Origin: Hanleya hanleyi
Taxonomy: Eukaryota > Mollusca > Polyplacophora > Lepidopleurida > Hanleyidae
Direction: 5' to 3'
Assembly: GCA_036873755.1 (NCBI GenBank)
Contig: JAVTVY010018802.1
Location: 19,934 to 83,933 of the forward strand
DNA: 64,000 bases
The translations under genes and the position numbers were made by a program. Of this stretch, positions 57,948 through 64,000 are shown one piece after another (positions within the stretch are counted from its first letter, which is position 1; each line of letters starts with the position of its first letter). The notes under the pieces were generated by a model that ran no database searches, was not told the DNA's origin, and saw only the letters and a list, made by a program, of their open reading frames with translations.

Positions 57948-58523
57948 ATGTCGCTACCACTACGAGCCATCTTGCCTCTTACACCGAGTGTGCGGTTATA
58001 CGTTTATGCAGATAAAGTCAAACTGGCGAAAGACGATCTAGCTATTTACTGGACGCCCGCTGAAATGTTATGGAATCCGGTGACACTACAGCGTGATGGG
58101 TGGAATAAGTTTAAACGGGTATTGAGCGGAGAATTGGACGGAGAGCTCGTTCACCTGGATAATGCCATGTACGTTTATACCCTACCACCCACCTGCATAC
58201 GTGTGGGCCGCTACAAAGATACGCGCAGTATCAGCCTAACTCCCTCTGTGTGGGAAGCCTTGAAGAAAATAATGCCTATTGTCGACCAGTTATTGTCACC
58301 GGACGATCGATCCCCTGAACAATTAGCGTGGGTTCGTGCTATAGAAGACGCGTTCGCTGAACCGCATGAAAGACTACATGAGGCAGAATTTTGTTTCTGT
58401 AAACCAGATACTACAGCCGGGGAAAAAAGGCCTATATGTAAAGAATGCACAGCGGCTAGAGGGTTAGTGTCACCCCGGGAAGAGATCGACACGGACGGGG
58501 GCGAACGAAGGGAAAGTCCGTGA
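57948..58523 (+). CDS. PC4-like protein, short paralogue
   Basis: ATG at 57948 gives 191 residues. LQRDGWNKFKRVLSGELDGE and SISLTPSVWEALKKIMPIVD match the same segments of the preceding gene, and the second strongly resembles PC4/Sub1. A cysteine-rich tail follows (FCFCKPD, then CKECTAARG), possibly a small zinc site. Its TGA stop overlaps the ATG of the integrase gene (TGATG at 58521-58525), so the two are probably translated from one transcript. DNA binding is inferred. Confidence 0.6.
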   Translation: MSLPLRAILPLTPSVRLYVYADKVKLAKDDLAIYWTPAEMLWNPVTLQRDGWNKFKRVLSGELDGELVHLDNAMYVYTLPPTCIRVGRYKDTRSISLTPSVWEALKKIMPIVDQLLSPDDRSPEQLAWVRAIEDAFAEPHERLHEAEFCFCKPDTTAGEKRPICKECTAARGLVSPREEIDTDGGERRESP

Positions 58524-59614
58524 TGCGGCGGCGGTCGGGAAAAAAGGAGACGTCTATTAACAAAGTATTAACTGATTTGTATTATAATCCGACGAGTGCA
58601 GCTGCCTATAGTGGTGTGGGGGCATTGACTCGAGCGGCCCAAGGTATCAGTCAAAGTGAAGTTCGAGACTGGTTAAAAACCCAGGATACGTACAGTTTGC
58701 ATCGAGCTGCCCGACGTCATTTTCGTCGTAACCGGGTGATCGTGGGCGGGATAGACGCGCAATGGCAGGCGGATTTAGTGGACATGAGTCGATTTGCACC
58801 TCAAAATGATGGACATCGGTACATATTGACCTGTATCGATATTTTATCCAAGCATGCCTGGGTCCTTTCCATTCGTACCAAAACAGGAGAGAATCTCATA
58901 GCAGCGTTTCAGCAGATTTTCAAGACGGGGCGCAAACCTCTTTATTTACAAACGGATGAAGGCACAGAATTTCTCAACCGATCCTTTCAAGCCTTTCTTA
59001 AGAAAAAGAAGGTATTTTTTTTTCACACGTACAATGAGACGAAAGCATCGGTAGTGGAACGCTTTAATCGGACCTTCAAAGGACGCATGTACAAATATTT
59101 TACGGCTCAAAACACTCGACGCTACCTGGATGTACTTCCTCAACTGGTTCAAGGCTACAATCGCGCCTATCATCGCAGTATCCAGCGAGCGCCCCGTACT
59201 GTGACAGAACGGAACGAACATCAAGTACGTGCTACGCTGTACTCAGAAGACAGTTCACCCCTGACGGCACCCCGTTACAAACGTGGAGATGTAGTGCGGA
59301 TCAGTAAAGTGAAAGGACAATTTGAGAAAGGGTATTTACCGAACTGGAGTGACGAACACTTTGTCATCGTGCGCCATAAACCTCGACAACCCCACGTCTA
59401 TCAACTGGAAGATCTACAAGGCGAGAGACTGCAAGGCACGTTTTACGAGGCAGAATTGCAACCCATAGTGAAAACACCGAAAGATTACTACACGGTGGAA
59501 AAAAATTTGAAAACGGAACGTCGACGTGGGATTCCCTATCATCTCGTCAAATGGCAAGGATGGCCTCGTTCGTTTAATTCCTGGGTGTCCGGCCGTGACA
59601 TGAAACGTCTATAA
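58523..59614 (+). CDS. Polinton integrase with chromodomain
   Basis: This retroviral-type integrase inserts the element. From the ATG at 58523 (363 residues) the N-terminal helical part is followed by the rve core with WQADLVDM (D84), LQTDEGTEF (D145) and VVERFNR (E179). An SH3-like region (RYKRGDVVRISK) comes next, then a C-terminal chromodomain from about residue 325 (YTVEKNL, YHLVKWQGWP, SWV). Polinton integrases commonly carry such a chromodomain, thought to steer integration to marked chromatin. The frame is intact and the catalytic triad complete. It follows the PC4-like gene with overlapping stop and start. Confidence 0.93.
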   Translation: MRRRSGKKETSINKVLTDLYYNPTSAAAYSGVGALTRAAQGISQSEVRDWLKTQDTYSLHRAARRHFRRNRVIVGGIDAQWQADLVDMSRFAPQNDGHRYILTCIDILSKHAWVLSIRTKTGENLIAAFQQIFKTGRKPLYLQTDEGTEFLNRSFQAFLKKKKVFFFHTYNETKASVVERFNRTFKGRMYKYFTAQNTRRYLDVLPQLVQGYNRAYHRSIQRAPRTVTERNEHQVRATLYSEDSSPLTAPRYKRGDVVRISKVKGQFEKGYLPNWSDEHFVIVRHKPRQPHVYQLEDLQGERLQGTFYEAELQPIVKTPKDYYTVEKNLKTERRRGIPYHLVKWQGWPRSFNSWVSGRDMKRL

Positions 59615-59659
59615 ATTCTAACGCCTATCACCACACGCCTTCAGTGTAGGATTTGTACC

Positions 59660-60184
59660 ATGGATAGTACACGTCTACCCTTACTGTTACGAACTCGAAA
59701 AGCACAAGTCGGTACTGTGTTGTGTCTAGTCGTGGTTCTGGGTACGTTATTTACCGGTGTGTTCTACGATTTATCGTACGTGATATCCTGTTTCAACAAC
59801 CTGCGTTCTCCATCATCCACCACGACCACGACCCCACTGCCTACACCAGCCAAGACGTCAAGGGTCCGCCACGTCTCAACGCAGACACCCACCACATCGT
59901 CTACTCCAGCCATCACGTTACCCCGCTACATCCAGCCAACGACCACCCCGATCCGTACTACGACTCCACATCATCCTCCATCATCGTCATCATCCCTGAG
60001 AAGCGATCCTTCCACCTCATCACCACCCCCCTCTAGTACCACCACGACGACGCCGCTAAACAGATTTGAAGTGGATCCCCGTGAATCACCACGTTTACCC
60101 CGACAACGGTATCCCTTCGAGTACTATCCCCTGCGCCAGCCCCGACAACTGGGGAGGGCTTCTAAACGGCAAATCATCCCCTAA
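59660..60184 (+). CDS. Small membrane protein with S/T/P-rich domain
   Basis: ATG at 59660 starts a 174-residue product. Residues about 13-45 (TVLCLVVVLGTLFTGVFY) form one membrane segment. The rest is a low-complexity serine, threonine and proline stalk ending in a basic region. Membrane proteins of this kind are found beside the ATPase in Polintons and some related viruses; the function is unknown. The stop lies four bases before the ATPase ATG. Confidence 0.7.
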   Translation: MDSTRLPLLLRTRKAQVGTVLCLVVVLGTLFTGVFYDLSYVISCFNNLRSPSSTTTTTPLPTPAKTSRVRHVSTQTPTTSSTPAITLPRYIQPTTTPIRTTTPHHPPSSSSSLRSDPSTSSPPPSSTTTTTPLNRFEVDPRESPRLPRQRYPFEYYPLRQPRQLGRASKRQIIP

Positions 60185-60188
60185 AGAA

Positions 60189-60803
60189 ATGGACCCACGA
60201 TGGCAGCATCCATTCACGTGCCTCATCGCTGGACCGACCGGGTCAGGAAAAACACACTTTGTTCAACGTCTCATCCAACATGGGTCAGCCCTGATTTCAC
60301 CCCCTCTAGCTCGTATCCTGTGGTGTTATGGCGCTTGGCAGCCCGCGTATGAGGCACTGGCCCGTGTCCCAGGACTCACCTTAGTGGAAGGCTTACCGCC
60401 TGAAGATACACCCCCAGATACGTTGGTGGTGGTAGACGATCTCATGACGGAAACGGACAGTCGAATCACCCGTCTCTTTACCAAAGGCAGCCATCATCGT
60501 CGATTGAGCATTATCTACATCGTACAGAATCTCTTCAGTAAAAACAAAGAACACCGGAACATTAGTTTGAATGCTCAGTATGTGGTGTTATTCAAAAAAC
60601 CCAGAGACGCTTCCCAAATTACCCACCTGGCTCAACAGATGTACCCTAAAAACACGGCCTTTGTACGAGAAGCCTTTGAAGATGCGACCCAACCTGCTCA
60701 CGGCTATCTACTCATCGACTTGAAACAAGACACGCCCTCCACCCTGCGATTGCGTACCCTGATTTTTCCCGGTGAGATACAGACGGTGTACACCCCCAAA
60801 TGA
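60189..60803 (+). CDS. A32/FtsK-like genome-packaging ATPase
   Basis: The protein is expected to pump element DNA into capsids. The ATG at 60189 was preferred over an upstream non-ATG start because it follows the previous stop and begins next to conserved sequence. Of 204 residues, Walker A is AGPTGSGKT (14-22) and Walker B VVVDD (80-84). Later QYVVLFKKPRD and IYIVQNLF fit the sensor region of this family. The frame is intact. Its TGA overlaps the ATG of the next gene (ATGA at 60800). Confidence 0.93.
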   Translation: MDPRWQHPFTCLIAGPTGSGKTHFVQRLIQHGSALISPPLARILWCYGAWQPAYEALARVPGLTLVEGLPPEDTPPDTLVVVDDLMTETDSRITRLFTKGSHHRRLSIIYIVQNLFSKNKEHRNISLNAQYVVLFKKPRDASQITHLAQQMYPKNTAFVREAFEDATQPAHGYLLIDLKQDTPSTLRLRTLIFPGEIQTVYTPK

Positions 60804-61201
60804 GCGAAAAGATGAAGATAAAAGAAGAAGACAACGTACTCGAGCCTTCATTCTTCAACATGTCTGCACGCGTACGCAAGCACGCTCCCGCTTTGCGCGT
60901 ATTACGCAGCGCGCCACCGGAGGTGGGCCGGGCCCTGGTGCGCGGCGCGGATGCCGACTTGGTCCGGTGTTTGTGTGAAGTCGCCCATAATGTATTAAAA
61001 GGCAATGTTCCACTCAGTCCTCTGCAGAAAGGGAAATTGCAACGGCACAAGGCGGGTCTCCGAACGTTGGTCAAGAAGACAGGCAGTGTGAAGAAAAAGA
61101 AACAGGTGTTACAGCGAGGTGGATTTCTCGGTGCACTCCTCGCTCCCTTAGCCGCTACTGTACTGGGCCCGTTACTCGGTTCCATCTTGGGAGGACGCTA
61201 A
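60800..61201 (+). CDS. Small virion-type protein with glycine-rich hydrophobic tail
   Basis: This 133-residue frame begins at an ATG overlapping the ATPase stop. The middle is basic (SARVRKHAP, KGKLQRHKAG, KKTGSVKKKK). The C-terminus is a glycine-rich hydrophobic stretch (GGFLGALLAPLAATVLGPLL). Similar genes recur between ATPase and capsid genes in animal Polintons. A membrane-active or DNA-condensing virion role is plausible by analogy with adenovirus minor core proteins but is not shown. Confidence 0.7.
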   Translation: MSEKMKIKEEDNVLEPSFFNMSARVRKHAPALRVLRSAPPEVGRALVRGADADLVRCLCEVAHNVLKGNVPLSPLQKGKLQRHKAGLRTLVKKTGSVKKKKQVLQRGGFLGALLAPLAATVLGPLLGSILGGR

Positions 61202-61205
61202 CAGC

Positions 61206-62096
61206 ATGGAACATACGAAAAAAATGATGCTGGTCGAACCTCGACTGTTACAGAGTTTGCAATCTCCCTATCCCGTACCGGCCACAGTGCAACAACTCCA
61301 GTCTTTGGATGAAGAGATGAATAATATACTGCAACGTCGACTGCCCGATCACGAGAAAATTCAACTCTACCATCATACGCTGAACCAGTACCAGACGTTT
61401 ATGGATCAATATAGAGGAAGGAGTACACAACCACTACCACCCACCACCACCACATCACCATCCCTACCACCACCACCACCACCGTCATCCTCGGCCTCAC
61501 CTGAGCTGGAACAGGAAGTATTGGCCAGTGTGCCTAAAGCCTACAAGACCAAGGCCCGTTTATTGTTGGATCGGGTGAAACAGAATGCCGATATGGATTG
61601 GAATGCGGAAGGAAACCTACTGATTCGCAACCAAGTGGTGCCGGGGTCTCATATCACGGATTTAATCAACGATATGGTGCGTTCTCGCAAACACTCTAAT
61701 CCACCGGGCTGGGAAGCCTTTGCTCAGGGGTTAAAAGACACGCACACCCCTCAAGAATTGGTAGGAAATCGTGAACGCTGGAAGTGGATGCAAGCACCCT
61801 CTCGACGTCTATCCACTACCCGGGAACGTGGTGAATGGCAACCGCACACGCCACCCAAAACACCCTCACGGCGGCCACCTACTTCGTCACCTGTTTGGAT
61901 GCAAGCTCCCTCTCGACTTCCCCCTATCTGGGAACGTGGTGAATGGCAACCGCACACGCCGACCAAAACACCCGCACAGCGGGTACCTACTTCGTCACCC
62001 CTTTTACCACGCCATCCCCTGCAAAGCCCCAGAGCTAAGTCACCGCGACGGTCACAACGCCGAGGTCAGGCGCCCAAGGCCTGGGAGCCCTATTAA
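61206..62096 (+). CDS. Polinton structural-type protein of unknown function
   Basis: Five bases after the previous stop, ATG opens 296 residues. The N-terminal 70 residues look helical (QQLQSLDEEMNNILQRRLP). A PPPPPPSSS linker follows, then a conserved-looking block (VPKAYKTKARLLLDRVKQN, GNLLIRNQVVPGSHITDLIN). The C-terminus has two copies of a repeat of about 40 residues (ERGEWQPHTPPKTP and ERGEWQPHTPTKTP). The position in the capsid operon suggests a virion component. The family is not recognised beyond its recurrence in Polintons. Confidence 0.7.
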   Translation: MEHTKKMMLVEPRLLQSLQSPYPVPATVQQLQSLDEEMNNILQRRLPDHEKIQLYHHTLNQYQTFMDQYRGRSTQPLPPTTTTSPSLPPPPPPSSSASPELEQEVLASVPKAYKTKARLLLDRVKQNADMDWNAEGNLLIRNQVVPGSHITDLINDMVRSRKHSNPPGWEAFAQGLKDTHTPQELVGNRERWKWMQAPSRRLSTTRERGEWQPHTPPKTPSRRPPTSSPVWMQAPSRLPPIWERGEWQPHTPTKTPAQRVPTSSPLLPRHPLQSPRAKSPRRSQRRGQAPKAWEPY

Positions 62097-62129
62097 AGCC
62101 CGGTGCAGAAGCCAGAAAGTTCAGTCGTC

Positions 62130-62918
62130 ATGTTTTACCTGACGTTGCCCAGTAATAGCTCATTCGACGTGTTTCCTGGCAACACCTTGACCAAGTATGT
62201 CACGCAATTACCCCAACCGTTACATTTACCGGGACGCTGGGAATGTGGACTGGTGGATATTCAATACCCTTACTCATGGTACAACGTACAAGACGGAGAA
62301 GTATGGTACGAAGTGACCTACGAAGATAAAGTCTACAAACTGACTCTCCCCCAAGGCCAATACGATACACCGCAGACGTTCATAGAGGGTCTGAATGGCT
62401 TGATGGAGTACAAGGCCCTAAAGTTCAGCACGGGTGATGCAACACGCCTGATATCCTTGAACATCAAGAGAGAGATAATGTTCGATGTCAATGTACACAA
62501 CGACAGGAGCTCTATCATGCTGACCGAAAACGCGAAGGTGAAACTCAGTCCTACACTACAGCAAATGTTAAGGATGCCTTTCAGCGTCTACAAGGGGTCC
62601 ACCATTGTCAACGGGGATTATTTGATGGATATGAAAGTAGGTATGTACGCACTGTACGTCTACTCGGACGCCGTGGACAGCCATATTGTGGGTGATGTGA
62701 ACACACCTCTGTTACGGGTGGTGTCCATTACCAAGACGTATGGCGAACAAGCCACCGAGAGTTTCAACCATATCATGTACCTGCCCGTACGCCATACCGA
62801 TATCAGCACGATCACGGTGGATATAAGAGATGACAGGGGACGTCCGATCCCATTCGAACGAGGAAAAGTGGTGCTGACACTTGCTTTCCGACAAGCTCGC
62901 TCTCCTCACTTCGTATAA
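62130..62918 (+). CDS. Minor capsid (penton-like) protein
   Basis: Penton proteins close the capsid vertices. The ATG at 62130 was chosen over an upstream GTG. The 262-residue product starts MFYLTLPSNSSFDVFPGNT and alternates short strands as in a single jelly roll (GRWECGLVDIQYPYSW, VWYEVTYEDK, FERGKVVLTLAF), matching the Polinton minor capsid family. The frame is intact. Its TAA overlaps the next ATG (TAATG at 62916-62920). Confidence 0.88.
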   Translation: MFYLTLPSNSSFDVFPGNTLTKYVTQLPQPLHLPGRWECGLVDIQYPYSWYNVQDGEVWYEVTYEDKVYKLTLPQGQYDTPQTFIEGLNGLMEYKALKFSTGDATRLISLNIKREIMFDVNVHNDRSSIMLTENAKVKLSPTLQQMLRMPFSVYKGSTIVNGDYLMDMKVGMYALYVYSDAVDSHIVGDVNTPLLRVVSITKTYGEQATESFNHIMYLPVRHTDISTITVDIRDDRGRPIPFERGKVVLTLAFRQARSPHFV

Positions 62919-63305
62919 TGTACGTGCCTTACCAGTGCCATACACCCAGCTATGCCGACTACTACAAGAAACAAACGGGGGGAAACTTGCCCGTGTTTAG
63001 CGGGGCACGCATGCAACGCGGTCACGGATTGGGGAACATTCTGGGCAGCATTGTGAAAACGTTTTTACCCATGGTGACACGGGGTGTGAAAGCGGTGGGA
63101 AAACAAGCGGTACGCAGTGGATTGCGCGTGGCCGGTGATGTGATGGGCTAAAGAAGCGGGCAGCGTCTTGATCGCCAAAGCCCTTAAAAGACAAAGACCG
63201 ACACTGCCCCCATTCATTCAACGGCCAACACCCCAGAGGAGAAGGACTACGCCCCAGAAGAAGAAAAAGAAGAGAAGTCATAGTAGGAGAGACATCTTCG
63301 CATAA
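62918..63305 (+). pseudogene. Small basic virion protein, one frameshift
   Basis: ATG at 62918 opens MYVPYQCHTPSYADYY, then GNLPVFSGARMQRGHGLGNI, a glycine-containing hydrophobic middle and AVGKQAVRSGLRVAGDVMG before a stop at 63151. The +1 frame right after this point stays open to 63305 and encodes a typical arginine/lysine-rich tail (PTPQRRRTTPQKKKKKRSHS). The ORF therefore seems interrupted by loss of one base in a G-run near 63147. This is a real mutation or a sequencing error. The intact protein would resemble the basic core proteins of adenovirus-like capsids. Confidence 0.75.
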
Positions 63306-64000
63306 TGGCATTCATTCACTCCGAGTCGTGTCCGTCTACCAACAGTGAATTGAATTTGTGGACTATTCCACCTACCCAAACGAGTATAGGCGAAGGACGT
63401 TGGGTAGAACATCGACCCCTGGCTAGCCTGACGGGGTGGGCCCCGTGGAATTTACCATTGAAAACAAAGATACGGCCTACCTGGATTTAGCCCACACCTA
63501 CTTGTACGTGAAAGCCAAAATAGCGAAAATGGATGGAACGGACATAGAGGCCGATAAAGTAGTAGGCCCGGTGAATCTTTGGCTGCACTCTTTGTTCCAA
63601 CAGGTGGATATAGGTCTGAACGATAAACTCATCAGTACGTCCACCAATACGTACCCGTACCGAGCCTACATGGAAACGCTGTTGTCGTACGGTATTGATG
63701 CCAAAGAATCACACTTACAAGCTGAGCTGTACTTCAGGGATAGACCCGGACATATGGACACCATAACCGGTAACAATGCTGGGTTCACGGCACGCAAAGC
63801 ACTGGCAGCCCAAAGCAAGTCCATCGATATGATGGGACGACTGCACGCCGATCTGTTCATGCAAGACCGCTACATGATGAACGGTGTATCCATCAAGATC
63901 AAGTTGATCCGTGCCTCACCTATGTTCGCCTTAATGGCTGGTGGGGCGGGACCTCACGATTACAACATCATCATTGAAGATGCAGCCCTGTTTGTCCGTA
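63305..64000 (+). pseudogene. Major capsid protein, one frameshift, runs off the window
   Basis: The Polinton major capsid protein is a double jelly roll forming the icosahedral shell. ATG at 63305 opens MAFIHSESCPSTNSELNLW and WTIPPTQTSIGEGRWVEHRP. Near 63435-63445, at ACGGGGTGGG, the conserved reading moves to another frame and then stays open to the window end (EFTIENKDTAYLDLAHTY, LWLHSLFQQVDIGLND, AELYFRDRPGHMD). A single missing G would explain this. It may be a genuine disabling mutation or a base-calling error. The 3' part is outside the window. Confidence 0.88.

Larger units (their letters stand above)
52700..64000 (+). mobile_element. Polinton/Maverick virus-like transposon (left part)
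   Basis: Polintons replicate with their own protein-primed polymerase, integrate with a retroviral-type integrase and encode capsid genes. The gene set here (integrase with chromodomain, A32/FtsK-like ATPase, penton-like minor capsid, major capsid and small basic virion proteins, all on one strand and closely packed) is diagnostic. The left end is not pinned down; 52700 marks the first element-specific repeats. The right end, the capsid protease and any complete polymerase lie outside the window. It appears to be inserted in MVK intron 1. Confidence 0.9.

Overview
The window is animal nuclear DNA, most likely from a gastropod mollusc, perhaps a vetigastropod. Evidence: spliced genes with GT-AG introns, tRNA-headed SINEs ending in GTGAGTGAGTGA-type tails like those familiar from abalone-type genomes, AAGGTCA-rich dispersed repeats and dense transposons. 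The species call is inference; the eukaryotic gene structure is read directly.

Two host genes are recognisable. On the minus strand, eight phase-consistent exons between 31047 and 14858 encode most of MMAB, the mitochondrial cob(I)alamin adenosyltransferase. Exon 1 is tentative and the last exon was not found. On the plus strand, 50337-50408 is the first coding exon of MVK, mevalonate kinase. The genes lie head to head, as MMAB and MVK do in vertebrates, where they share a promoter. Here about 19 kb separates them, most of it transposons.

Layout. 1-1719: AT-rich intergenic sequence. 1724-11893: a complete, very young Ty3/gypsy-class LTR retrotransposon on the minus strand, with near-identical LTRs, intact gag, a probable -1 frameshift signal, and a pol that starts with a MYND zinc finger. 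11898-31047: the MMAB gene, whose introns hold two minisatellites (24-bp and 41-44-bp units), a MITE, a SINE, a hAT-like zinc-finger element, a 1.2-kb DNA transposon and a tandem array made from copies of an MMAB exon end and its splice donor. 31553-44306: two nested DIRS-like tyrosine-recombinase retrotransposons with inverted termini and internal complementary regions, both degraded. 44307-50336: three further inverted-repeat elements, one split by a SINE, then the MVK upstream region. 50409-52700: start of MVK intron 1 with a MULE transposase fossil.

About 52.7 kb to the window end: part of a Polinton/Maverick, a virus-like self-synthesising transposon. It starts with a palindromic array of YY1-like and octamer motifs and repeated TATA promoters. 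Then come a broken N-terminal piece of its DNA polymerase, an unknown minus-strand ORF, two PC4-like proteins, a chromodomain integrase, a membrane protein, the packaging ATPase, three virion-type proteins, the penton-like minor capsid protein and the start of the major capsid protein. No complete polymerase or capsid protease is visible; the element runs off the right edge. Two single-base breaks in G-runs interrupt otherwise well preserved capsid-module frames.
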